The translations under genes and the position numbers were made by a program. Below the pieces are notes generated by a model. The model did no database searches, was not told the origin of the DNA, and saw only the letters and a list, made by a program, of their open reading frames with translations. From Macrostomum hystrix (taxonomy: Eukaryota; Platyhelminthes; Macrostomidae), in the NCBI GenBank assembly GCA_950097015.1, contig CATNEN010000003.1:10211501-10275500 (forward strand): a DNA stretch of 64,000 nucleotides. Reading direction: 5' to 3'. This document shows, in pieces, positions 22,001 to 34,500 of the stretch. Position 1 is the first letter of the stretch. Every line of letters begins with the position of its first letter.

Positions 22001-22925
22001 AAACAGTTAATTTCTATTTCACAGTCTCAAAGAAAAGTCAGTAAAGGTCTCTGGTATCTCGCTTGATGATACAACCCTTTTTATCTTATTTTTTGTTTTA
22101 AAGAGTACACATGAACTGTTGCATCGAGAAAAAATCGAAATATGGATAGGTCTAACTAGATTGCAAAGATTGCAAACACATACACAGACAAACAAGCAAG
22201 AAAATCAATTGGTAAAAAAATAGAGAAACAACTGCATGACTAGAAAAATAGCAAACATGCTCAACGGGATCTAAGAAATTTAGTTTTCAGAGTTTTGTAT
22301 CTCTTCCATTTGGAAATTATAAAAAAATCATCTGTTGAGATAGACAGGTAGGATCGTACATCAAAAGCTGCAAAGATTTACTTGGCAAGTGACAATTTGC
22401 TAAGTTGACATGCTACTTACAAGTAGTTGGCTAGATTAGTAGTCTGTTGTCTGTTGTTGTACTTTTGTCTTTTAGATATTAATTTTCGACAGGAAAAAGT
22501 GTTATTGTTTGGTTTTGTCTAATTCTAGAAGTAAAATTTATTGGACACAGCAGGGAGAAATAGTAACTAAATATGCTTCTAAACCGACATGTATCGACAA
22601 ATTTGATCAACGAATGTTGCTGATACAATTTAAATAACAGACGACTGGGATTACACTAACCTAAAAACATTTTACGAAGCAAGAACAGGAAGTGTAATTT
22701 TGTGATTCGAAGATTTTTAGTTGAGGATCTAAAAGTGTAGAATCAATTGGGATTACTGGGAATCGGGATCTGATTGTTGGGATTTGAGCAACCAGTGTTT
22801 AAAATTGGGATCTGGGAGTTAAGAATTGATTTTTGATAGTTAGGGATTTATTTTTGCAAATTGGTTACTGGGAGATGCAGGTTGGGGTTTAGGATGATGA
22901 CTTTGGGATTGTGAATGGGATCAGG
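22001..22925. other. Intergenic stretch, nothing identified
   Basis: AT-rich sequence without ORFs of note. From about 22740 it grades into degenerate ggattggga words that lead into the following minisatellite. Confidence 0.5.
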
Positions 22926-23170
22926 ATTTTTTTATATTTGGAAATTAGGATCAAGATTTCGTGATTGGGATTATAACTTCGGGATTGGGATTATAATTTC
23001 AGGATTCGGAATATAATTTCAGGATTGGATTATAACTTCGGGATTGGGATTATAACTTCGGGATTGGATTATAACTTCGGGATTGGGATTATAACTTTTG
23101 GATTTGGGTTATAGCTTCGGGATTGGGATTTTAATTTCGGGATTGGGGTTTAAACTTCGGGATCGGGATC
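22926..23170. repeat. Minisatellite, about 20-bp unit
   Basis: About 11 imperfect copies of ggattgggattataacttc, with one-base length variants. It lies about 140 bp past the ADO stop codon. Confidence 0.85.
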
Positions 23171-23303
23171 TGAAAGTTAGGGATCACGATTTTGGGACTT
23201 TAATCTGTAAATTGGGATCTTGATTTGACTCCGTCGATCCCGTTCATGCTCCATTCAAAGCTCGCACTAGAAGTACTATGCAGTTCGCGCATCGCACTAC
23301 TGC

Positions 23304-25711
23304 TCATGTGACCCTGGGTCCAGTGTACTCAACCGAGGCGCACACAAAGTCCCTCGGCTGCGGTATCTCAGCCAGGTGAACAAGGTGGCTGCGACGCTCG
23401 GGAGCCGGGTCAAACGCCGCGGCAGCGGCAGCAGCAGCAGCAGTCGCAGTGGCGTCTTCAACCTCCAGGTTGACTTCGCGGTAATAGCGACAAACCCGAC
23501 GGCCCAAATCGTGATCGTAGGGCGGCGCCAGGATTTCTAGCAGAGCGGCGCCCTCAGACAGGGCCTGTTGAGTGGATTTTGATAATTACCGCCATTACCT
23601 GACTCTAGATTAGATATTGCAGTCATGCGATGATCACTTAATTATCCCAAAACACATGAAAGACTTATTGTTATCTGTTCCATTGATAGGTACTTTAATT
23701 TGGTGCAAACACATTACTATTAGATTTTTCAAACGGAAACCAGATGCTAAAAATGCATTTTTGCTATCTTGGATTAAACTGTTTGCTCATAGTCTCAAAT
23801 AGTTTGCAAAATGCTATAATTTATAGCATTATATAGCATTATATAGCATTATAACCAACGTATATTTTGATAGTTAAGACAAACACCTATTCCTTTCGGA
23901 ATTAACGTATCTATTTAAACCTTCGTTAATCACTGTACACACCTGGCCCTTAAATAATAAACCGCATCTAACTGATCCTTTTATAATTGCCTTACTTTAT
24001 CAACTTTATTGATAACGGCCACAAGAACCTGGCCCTTTGATAATTACCGCAGTTACACCTGGCCCTTTGATAATTACCGCAATTACACCTGGCCCTTTGA
24101 TAATTACCGCAATTACACCTGGCCCTTTGATAATTACCGCAATTACACCTGGCCCTTTGATAATTACCGCAATTACACCTGGCCCTTTGATAATTACCGC
24201 AATTACACCTGGCCCTTTGATAATTACCGCAATTACACCTGGCCCTTTGATAATTGCAGGAACTACATCTACGAGTACTTAACCATTTGATAATGACGCG
24301 TAAACACCTTGCCCATCAATAATTACCTATCTACCTGATCATTTGATTATTAGCTTAGCTTATCTGCTTCATTGATAACCGGCCGCACTAGAACCTGGCC
24401 CTTAGACAACTGCCGCTAACACATGACCATTGATAATTAGCCTACCTGCATGACCCTGCCTAAACAAATGCAACAGTAGATTCTCTACCTGCAGTTCGTG
24501 GAAATTCGCCTCAGTCGGCGTGTGCACAATGGCCTGCTGTTGGCGTTGAGTGGACGCAGCTGACAGCACAGCGTCCATAGCTAGCCTGGCAGGCGTCAAG
24601 TCAGCCAGCAGGGCGTCCCTCTGCCAGCCCCTCAAAGGCGTCGGTGGCAGAGTGGCGGGTCTCTGACCAGCTGGCAGGGCGGTGTAGGCCCGACAGCGGA
24701 GGCTGCCGTGGAGCAGCTTGCAGACGCCGAACATTCCCGGATGGTCGTGCAGTGGTATCCTAGCGCCAGGCCTCAGCACGTAGATGCCCATAGATAAGAC
24801 GCCATTGTCCACAATGTGCAGATACACAACCGGAGCATGCACCCTGGACGCGTCTGTGACTAGGGCGGCATCAAGGTCAACATCTTTAGCTGTCAAATTG
24901 TGCAACTGCAGCAGCAGCTGGGTTAAGCCCTCCTGGCTTACCTGGATGTCAGATGGATTGGCGCAATTATTTTAGAATAAGGTCATTAAAATAGTTTTAT
25001 ACTATTTATAGCATCGGAAATTATCCCATTTCAGGACGTGATTTACCCCTATTTAAGTCAGTCATTACAACCCTTTCAAGTCGGTCATTATCCCTCTTCC
25101 AATCGGTTATGAGCCCTTTTAAGTCCGTCATTAAACTCAATTTTTTGTTGGTCATTACCCCAGTTTCAGCTCGGTCATTAACTGCTTTTCAGGTGAGTCA
25201 TTGCCATTTTTAGTTTAGCTGTCCATATCATTGCATAATTATATGAAAAAATTTTTAAGAATTGATTACATCTGCCCTAATTGGGTCAGATGTGCAGCCG
25301 ACAGCACAGCCGCAGCTAATGCGCGGCGCATCTGAAGGCTGCGTACAGCTGTTCAGTCCATGGACTGGGGGGGGACGCCACACCCACCTTCAATTATCCC
25401 AGCTGATGCTGGTTCCCATTTAACAGCTGGGTGAACTAAAGCAATGCAGAGTTAAGTGTCTTGCTAAAGGACACAAATTGATTCAGTGGAGTCGGGAATC
25501 AAACCCCCGACCTTCAAGTCGTGAGTCCGACGCTCTAACCACTAGGCTACAACCTCTTTCATAATTATATAATTATATCTAGTGCAGCTGTTTAAATTAC
25601 CTGGCCATTGTTATAGGGCGACTGTTGCATTGGAGGTGAGCTTTCAGCACCGATTGGACCGCCGAATAACTGGTAGGCTCGATTAGCGACACCAGCGATT
25701 CTAGAGGTCAT
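23304..25711 (-). CDS. ADO: 2-aminoethanethiol (N-terminal cysteine) dioxygenase
   Basis: Three exons, all phase 0: 25711-25601, 24941-24489 and 23564-23304, giving 274 residues (human ADO is 270). The enzyme uses O2 and Fe(II) to oxidise cysteamine and N-terminal cysteines, marking proteins for the Arg/N-degron pathway in an oxygen-dependent way. The cupin iron site is visible: IPLHDHPGMFG with His 102 and His 104, and a third His near 185 in NFHELQ. The C-terminal exon carries LLEILAPPYDHDLGRRVCRY and ends in EYTGPRV, both ADO hallmarks. The last exon has an alanine tract (GCN repeats at 23412-23448). Intron 1 hosts a SINE, intron 2 a 30-bp minisatellite. The start ATG is the first in frame. 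Confidence 0.95.
24025..24262. repeat. Minisatellite, 30-bp unit, in ADO intron 2
   Basis: Eight almost identical copies of cacctggccctttgataatt plus accgcaatta. Flanking sequence to 24480 holds further decayed copies. Plus-strand ORFs here are repeat artefacts. Confidence 0.95.
25264..25556 (-). mobile_element. tRNA-derived SINE, copy 2, in ADO intron 1
   Basis: Full-length copy, same strand as ADO. On the minus strand it starts with gttgtagcctagtggttaga (A box), has B-box ggtttgattcc near 25495-25505, and ends in the shared tail near attacatctgccc. Body words tccatggactgggg and gctgcgtacagctg match the other copies. Confidence 0.88.
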
Positions 25712-28553
25712 GATGACCTATTAGTTTTAGTTCAGTCTGGTGGTACCTATAGCTGGAATTTTTTATACACTTTATATCTAGCATAAAATATCTTAGTAAG
25801 CATTTAAGTGGGTTGTTTTTGTTCATTTATGTTAAACACAAACACATATTAAACTGAAATTATTATCCAGCTAATAAAATATAATGTTATAGAGAAGCCT
25901 ATAAAAAATATGTCTAATTATCTTAAATTTATCAAATGGAAGAAGAAAGTATGGCTATTAATTAAACAATTTAACTTAAAATAAGTAAAAATAGCTACAT
26001 TACATTAAAAAATGACATTTCTATTCAAATGTTAAACTATATTTTGTAATGTTTTAATATGATTTTAGCTACACTCTAGTTAGCAAGTAGAAAACAAGGA
26101 CAACTGAAGTGTTGTTTATAGTCTTAAGTAGTAATTGAAAGAAAAGTTATTTAGGTGCACCAAACATACAAAAAATAATTTAAAAGCATTTTAATGCCAC
26201 AGAGAAACAAAGTTTTGAACGTGGATTTTTATTTAAATGACGAAATGTAAAAATCTCTATCTTTACACTAACCAAAATGATTCATGTAATATAGTATTTT
26301 GCCGATATAATATACCCACTGAAAAATGTTATTATTTTTATTCAATCAATTTTATTTTATTTTATTTTTTATTTCATTAATCTTAAAAGCTAAGTGTCAA
26401 TTACATTTGTATTTTTATAATTGGAACAGACATGTAGACTTCAAGTGTAAAAAAGTATATGTAAAAGATATGCAAATACAGAAGGGACTAGCAAAAATGC
26501 TATATAATAGTAAACTTTGAAAATATCTCTTGTGCTTTAAATCAAAGTTTTAACTGATAACAACTACTCAAGTCAATACAAAGTGACTATAATTTGTTCA
26601 CAGATCATAGATCTGTCACACCTGTCACACTAGATCGCAATTCAATTGTTTATCACCCTTTGTCCATCGGTATCTCAACAAAATAGTTAAATTAAAACAA
26701 ATTAAGTATCAAACCACTAGCCCTTTAATTAAATTAAAAAAGTGCAAATTTTTCAGAGTTACTAAGAAAAAAAGTACAAATTTTAGCGCTGCAAAATAAG
26801 ATAAACGTGCTATTTTGTTTATCTTAATAATTTGCACGATAACTTACATCCGTTCAGTATAAAAATGTTCAAGACTATTACTCGAAGTTCGTAATCAGTT
26901 CAGAAAAAGTACTGTATTTCACTATTCTATTTAGAAGTGAAATCGCAAAGCAGATAAACTTGAAAGGAAAAAAACATATTATTCTGCCAAGCAAGCTACT
27001 TATGGGAAAGTGTCTTCAAAATGTGTTATCTAATATTCATTGCTCTTTTTTATGCCTAACCCAACAGAATTGTAAATTGTGTCGATCACAGAATCATAAT
27101 ATCTGAATTACAAAATCAAAACCTGACTAGTACAGGTACTTAGCTGTGTAGTTGAGTTTTTTAAATAAAAAATGTAATTGAAAAAATAATTATAAATGTC
27201 ATTTGAAAAATTGCCGATTAATTTTTCTGATCTGCTAACGAATTTGTGTGCGTCAATATTTCCCAGTCAGAATGTTAAACAGCTGCTGTTCTTGAAGCTC
27301 GGGGATATCAACCCAACACTCTTGAGCATTTCAGCTGCATGTCACATGTCCTATGCTGGACTTTGCAGACTATATACTGTTGGTGACGTATTGAGACCGA
27401 TCCGAAGTACGTCATGAAGCTGCGTACGGACTATTAGAACAAACTAACAAAAACCTAAGTGAAATTTAAATTTTCCATGACGCAGTTTCGCTAGCTTTTT
27501 GTTTCTGGTGTATCGTTATGGCTGAAATTTCGATTGGAAATTATTCAGCGTCGTTTTAACATATCTTAGTTGGACTATGCTTTGAAAGGAACTAACTTTC
27601 AGCTTGATTAAGGTACAAATAAGTCAGGAAAGAGATGACACAGGGGAGAGATGAGACAGGTGTTAGACAACAGGTGTTAACAAGGGAGATCGGAATCGCT
27701 CTGACCATTCTCTGTCGAATCTCATTGACCATTCTCTGTCGAATCTCACTGACCATTCTCTGTAGATCTCAGATATAGCTTCTCAGTCTTCTCAAAATCT
27801 CAGTCTTCAACTCGACAGAGACGAGGAGCATCAAATATTTTTCGAGCGCACTAAAAACGTTGGCCTTATATTTGACTCGCCTATACGGATGCTGCAGTGA
27901 CATTTTTTCATGTCTTTCATTACTGAAGACACACAAAAAGACGCGTGCACAGAAAAAGCAGCAACATAACGGATGTCTTAGACTGAGGACCCTATAATCA
28001 AAAGGTTTATTAATAAACTAACCAACACCTTTGAGACTGCTTCACCCTTACCTACTCTTTTCTTCCCATCCCTGTCTTCCCTTCATCGTGGGGAACCTGG
28101 AGCCTCATTGGATAGTCTAAGACTAGAGAAGATTCGACTTTTCGTCCCGACTAGTTCCTACCCGCCTAAGTCGGATTGCTCGCTCGAAGTAGGTGAGGCG
28201 GGCAAGTTGTTCCGTGCTCAAGCAAAAGCTATGCTTATATTACTAACTGAGCACACAGCGCGGCATACTGAAGTAGATTTCGCTACAGAAGCCCTGATCC
28301 CCTCAATATAGATAATCCTCTTTAATCTTTCACCCATTACTTTCTTAATAATTACCGGGTCACAGGTGGGGGAAAGTAGTTGAGAATCTTAGAATCCTCA
28401 ACCCGACCAGAGGAGCTCACAAGTTGCTAATTCTCTACCCCCCTGGACTAATTTTAGCCCCAGTTGTCACGCGCCTTGAGAAGTCTTAAAAAAAGACAGC
28501 CCTGCACCCCCTGACCTGACCGTCTGAGTCGTGTTATAAGGGACTGAGTCTGT
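25712..28553. other. AT-rich intergenic region between ADO and ANKRD63-like gene
   Basis: Divergent intergenic region of 2.8 kb, strongly AT-rich to about 27200. It must hold the promoters of both flanking genes, but no core element can be assigned. Two plus ORFs (27196-27417, 73 codons; 28108-28311, 67 codons) have ordinary-looking composition but no family I recognise. A short repeat of ctgaccattctctgtcgaat occurs at 27705-27765. Confidence 0.4.
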
Positions 28554-31500
28554 ATGTACCGCCAGCCAAGCACTCCGAACTTGTTTTTCAACAGACAGAC
28601 AGTCGCATCATCGACAGCAGTCGCCATGGAGACAGCGTCCAATGCCCTGCTAGACGCAGTCAATCGAGGCAAAAGTCACCTGGTCAAATTCATCTTGGAG
28701 GCCTGCGAAGGCAATGTCCGGCAGGCGACTAATTATCGAGACTTCAAAGGCAAGACGCCGCTCATGCGTGCGGTATATATTACGGTGAGTTGCTGACAGA
28801 GGATCATGGGGAATATTGCCCATCCGCCCGGTGGGATATAAAAAAACTTGGGATTTAGAAAGTAGCGATTTCTACTTAGTTAGGATTCCACTTAAGTTCG
28901 AGTTTCTATCGAGTTGGGATTTCTATCGAGTTGGGATTTTTACTGAGTTGGGATTTCTACTGAGTTGGGATTTATACTAAGTTGGGATTTCTATTGAGTT
29001 GGGATTTCTACTGAGTTGGGATTTAAATCGAGTTGGGATTTCTATCGAGTTGGGATTTCTATCGAGTTGGGATTTCTATCGAGTTTTGGATTTCTATCGA
29101 GTTGGGATTTCTATCGAGTTTTGGATTTCTATCGAGTTGGGATTTCTATCGAGTTTTGGATTTCTATCGAGTTGGGATTTAAATCGAGTTGGGATTTCTA
29201 TCGAGTTGGGATTTCTATCGAGTTGGGATTTCTATCGAGTTTTGGATTTCTATCGAGTTGGGATTTCTATCGAGTTGGGATTTCTATCGAGTTTTGGATT
29301 TCTATCGAGTTGGGATTTCTATCGAGTTGGGATTTCTATCGAGTTGGGATTTCTACTGAGTTAGGATTTAAATCGAGTTGGGATTTTAATCGAGTTTGGA
29401 TTTCTATCGAGTTGGGATTTCTATCGAGTTTGGATTTCTATCGAGTTGGTATTTCTATCGAGTTGGGATTTCTATCGAGTTGGGATTTCTATAGAGCTGG
29501 GATTTCTACAGATTCGGGATTTTTCCAAGTTGGGATTTCTTTCGCAAGCTATATTCAGAATTCAGATTCTGACTGCTAAATTATTTTTCAGTACGAAAGT
29601 TAGCTTGTTTATATTTAATTACGCAAGTGAAACATCTATTTATTATAATCTACTGTTAGCCAATCACTGCTATGCGGTAAATTTGGGAACTATCAAAGTT
29701 TAATTACTACGAAGCGCTTCACTTCTCAGAACATTCAATCTTGATATAGTGCCAAAATTCTTTGAAACGATACTACTTTAAAAGTAGTACTCTAAGCGAA
29801 GCTAGTCTAAATGAAGACAAAAGTACAAACTGTTTATGCGTGTAAATTGTTCAACATACTCCAAAACTTTTTCATAAAAAAATTCGTCCGATAAACGATT
29901 CAACGATACGAATGACTTGTGATAATGACTCATGACCAATTGAATGACAAGAATGACTCATGAACGATGGAATGACAGGAATGACTCATTGCAGATTGAA
30001 TCACAGAAATGACTGACTGGTTGAATAACAGGAATGACTCATGACCGATTGAATGACAAGAATTACGGATGACCGATTGAATGACAAGAATTGCGGATGA
30101 CCGATTGAATGACAAGAATTACGGATGACCGATTGAATGACAAGAATTGCGGATGACCGATTGAATGACAAGAATTACGGATGACCGATTGAATGACAAG
30201 AATTGCGGATGACCGATTGAATGACAAGAATTACGGATGACCGATTGAATGACAAGAATTGCGGATGACCGATTGAATGACAAGAATTACGGATGACCGA
30301 TTGAATGAAAAGAATTGCGGATGACCGATTGAATGAAAAGAATTACGGATGACCGATTGAATGACAAGAATTACGGATGACCGATTGAATGACAAGAATT
30401 ACGGATGACCGATTGAATGACAAGAATTGCGGATGACCGATTGAATGACAAGAATTACGGATGACCGATTGAATGACAAAAATTACGGATGACCGATTGA
30501 ATGACAAGAATTGCGGATGACCGATTGAATGACAAGAATGATCCATGACCGATTGAATCACAAGAATTGCGGATGACCGATTGAATGACAAGAATTACCG
30601 ATGAACGATTGAATGACAAGAATGATCCATGACCGATTGAATGACAAGAATTGCGGATGACCGATTGAATGACAAGAATTACGGATGACCGATTGAATGA
30701 CAAGAATTACGGATGACCGATTGAATGACAAGAATTGCGGATGACCGATTGAATGACAAGAATTGCGGATGACCGATTGAATGACAAAAATTACGGATGA
30801 CCGATTGAATGACAAGAATGACTCATGAACGATGGAATGACAAGAATGATCCATGACCGATTGAATGACAAGAATTGCGGATGACCGATTGAATGACAAG
30901 AATTACCGATGAACGATTGAATGACAAGAATGATCCATGACCGATTGAATAACAAGAATTGCGGATGACCGATTGAATGACAAAAATTACGGATGACCGA
31001 TTGATTGACAAGAATTGCGGATGACCGATTGAATGACAAGAATTACGGATGACCGATTGAATGAAAAGAATTACGGATGACCGATTGAATGACAAGAATT
31101 ACGGATGACCGATTGAATGACAAGAATTACGGATGACCGATTGAATGACAAGAATTACGGATGACCGATTGAATGACAAGAATTACGGATGACCGATTGA
31201 ATGACAAGAATTGCGGATGACCGATTGAATGACATGAATTGCGGATGACCGATTGAATGACAAGAATTACGGATGACCGATTAAATGACAAGAATTGCGG
31301 ATGACCGATTGAATGACAAGAATTGCGGATGACCGATTGAATGACATGAATTGCGGATGACCGATTGAATGACAAAAATTACGGATGACCGATTGATTGA
31401 CAAGAATTACGGATGACCGATTGAATGACAAGAATTGCGGATGACCGATTGAATGACAAAAATTACGGATGACCGATTGAATGACATGAATTGCGGATGA

Positions 31501-34500
31501 CCGATTGAATGACAAGAATTGCGGATGACCGATTGAATGACAAGAATTGCGGATGACCGATTAAATGACAAGAATGACAGAAAAAACTCAAGACCGATTG
31601 TATGATATAAGCGTATTTTTATTTGCCCATAATAAGAATAAATGATAATTGATTACACCTGTCCGATTGGGCCAGATGTGCAGCCGACAGCACAGCCGCA
31701 GCTTTTGCGCGGCGCATCTGAAGGCTGCGTACAGCTGTTCAGTCCATGGACTGGGGGGAAGCCACACCCACCCTCAATTACCCCAGCTGATGCTGTTACC
31801 CATTTACCAGCTGGGTGAACTGAAGCAATGCAGAGTTAAGTGTCTTGCTATAGGACACAAATTGTTCCAGTGGAGTCAGGAATCGAACCACTGACCTTTA
31901 AGTCGTGAGTCTAACGCTCTAACCACAGGGCTACAACCTCTACTATACAACCTAACGATTTTGCCCATACAATCCTTAATAAGGCGAGCTAAATTAGCGA
32001 ATAAATGCCAAACTGAAACACGCAGGAGGAGAAGTGCAGGCAGCGCATTATGCAGATGCTGCTCAGACACGGCGCCAATCCCAACTATCAGGACGATGCT
32101 GGCCGGACTGCGCTTAGCTACGCCTGCGAATTGCGCCACAACGATGTTGTCAGGCTGCTTATTAAGCACAATGTCGACCCCGAAATGCCGGATAATGACG
32201 GTTGGTGGATCAAAAGTCAATTCTTGATTTGAAAGGCTGCTATAGCTGTATTACTGAACAGTTTATTAAATACGCATTTTTACCATATGAAACTTAACAC
32301 AACATCTGAAGTCCGCATTTGCATACTTTCTTACACCTTTTGCACAACCCCCTAAAAGTCCACTTGTATCTCGCATCTCTTACCCCCTTATCACAACCCC
32401 AAAGTCCACTTGTGTACTCTCTTACCCCCTTGTCACAACCCCTCAAGTCCACTTGTGTATTCTCTTACCCCCTTGTCACAACCCCTCAAGTTCACTTGTG
32501 TATTCTCTTACCCCCAAGTCCACTTGTGCATTCTCTTACCCCTTTGCACAACCCCCAAGTCCACTTGTGTATTCTCTTACCCCTTAACACAACCCCCAAG
32601 TCCACTTGTGTATTCTCTTACCCCTTAACACAACCCCCAAGTCCACTTGTGTATTCTCTTACCCCTTAACACAACCCCCAAGTCCACTTGTGCATTCTCT
32701 TACCCCTTTGCACAACCCCCAAGTCCACTTGTGTATTCTCTTACCCCTTAACACAACCCCCAAGTCCACTTGTGTATTCTCTTACCCCTTAACACAACCC
32801 CCAAGTCCACTTGTGTATTCTCTTACCCCTTTGCACAACCCCCAAGTCCACTTGTGTATTCTCTTACCCCTTAACACAACCCCCAAGTCCACTTGTGCAT
32901 TCTCTTACCCCTTTGCACAACCAACCAAGTCCACTTGTGCATTCTCTTACCCCTTTGCACAACCCCCAAGTCCACTTGTGTATTCTCTTACCCCTTAACA
33001 CAACCCCCAAGTCCACTTGTGTATTCTCTTACCCCTTAACACAACCCCCAAGTCCACTTGTGCATTCTCTTACCCCTTTGCACAACCAACCAAGTCCACT
33101 TGTGCATTCTCTTACCCCTTTGCACAACCCCCAAGTCAACTTGTGTATTCTCTTACCCCTTAACACAACCATCAAGTCTGTTTGCCTATGTATTCGATTA
33201 AATGCACGTCGACCAATCAAAATTATTAATTACACAGGTAACACGTGCCTATGTATTCGATTAAATGCACGTCGACCAATAGAAATTATTAATTCAACAG
33301 GTAACACGCCATTGATGCACTGCGCCCGGGTCGGCAACGACACCGGTATTGGCATCCTCATCAAATGCTTCAGAAGGCTGGGCCTGGATATTGACAGGTG
33401 CAACAAGGACGGCTTCACAGCAATGCTGATTGCGGCTAGGCAAGGCTATACTGAGAGCGCCTCGTTGCTAGCCATCGAGGGCCACGCTTCGGTCACTAAG
33501 ACTGACGCCAGGTAATTAGTAGCTTCTTGATCAGTTCGCAGTCGCATTGAGAGGGGGTAGAAAAAATGTAGAAAATCTATAACGATCAGACGTTTCGGCG
33601 GGAGGAGGAGTTCTTCCTACATTGTATACAAATCTGCAGTTAGGATACTAGATTTTCCGTTATTTATTGATTTTAAAGTCAATTGACACCCGGCCTTAAG
33701 GACATTTCATGGCGATAAACATTATTGAGTGTTTGAGAGTTACTAAGTGAAGATTTTGGATCAGCTGAGGTTTATCCGAGCTAATCGGTTCTGGCTGAAA
33801 CTTTACACAACTCCTAAAAGCGTACATATGTACTTTCTTAACCCTTTAACACCCCTTAAAATAGCTAGTACGATACGCCCATTGTATGGCTTCCTGGGGA
33901 ACCGGCACGAAAAATGGAGTTTCAGCGCCTCTATTGGTGCCACGGAGGCTCCAGACTACGGCGCAGCCCTAAGTCAACTTGTGTACTCTCTTACCCCCTT
34001 AACACAACCCTCAAGTCCACTTGTGTACTCTCTTACCCCCTTAACACAACCCTCAAGTCCACTTGTGTACTCTCTTACCCCCTTAACACAACCCTCAAGT
34101 CCACTTGTGTACTCTCTTACCCCTTTAACACAACCCTCAAGTCCACTTGTGTACTCTCTTACCCCCTTAACACAACCCTCAAGTCCAATTGTGTACTCTC
34201 TTACCCCCTTAACACAACCCTCAAGTCCACTTGTGTACTCTCTTACCCCCTTAACACAACCCTCAAGTCCACTTGTGTACTCTCTTACCCCTTTAACACA
34301 ACCCTCAAGTCCACTTGTGTACTCTCTTACCCCCTTAACACAACCCTCAAGTCCACTTGTGTACTCTCTTACCCCCTTAACACAACCCTCAAGTCCACTT
34401 GTGTACTCTCTTACCCCCTTAACACAACCCTCAAGTCCACTTGTGTACTCTCTTACCCCCTTAACACAACCCTCAAGTCCACTTGTGTACTCTCTTACCC

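Noticed and set aside
27196-27417. 73-codon plus ORF upstream of the ANKRD63-like gene
   Set aside because: Composition is protein-like, but I recognise no family, see no partner exon and cannot defend it as a gene.
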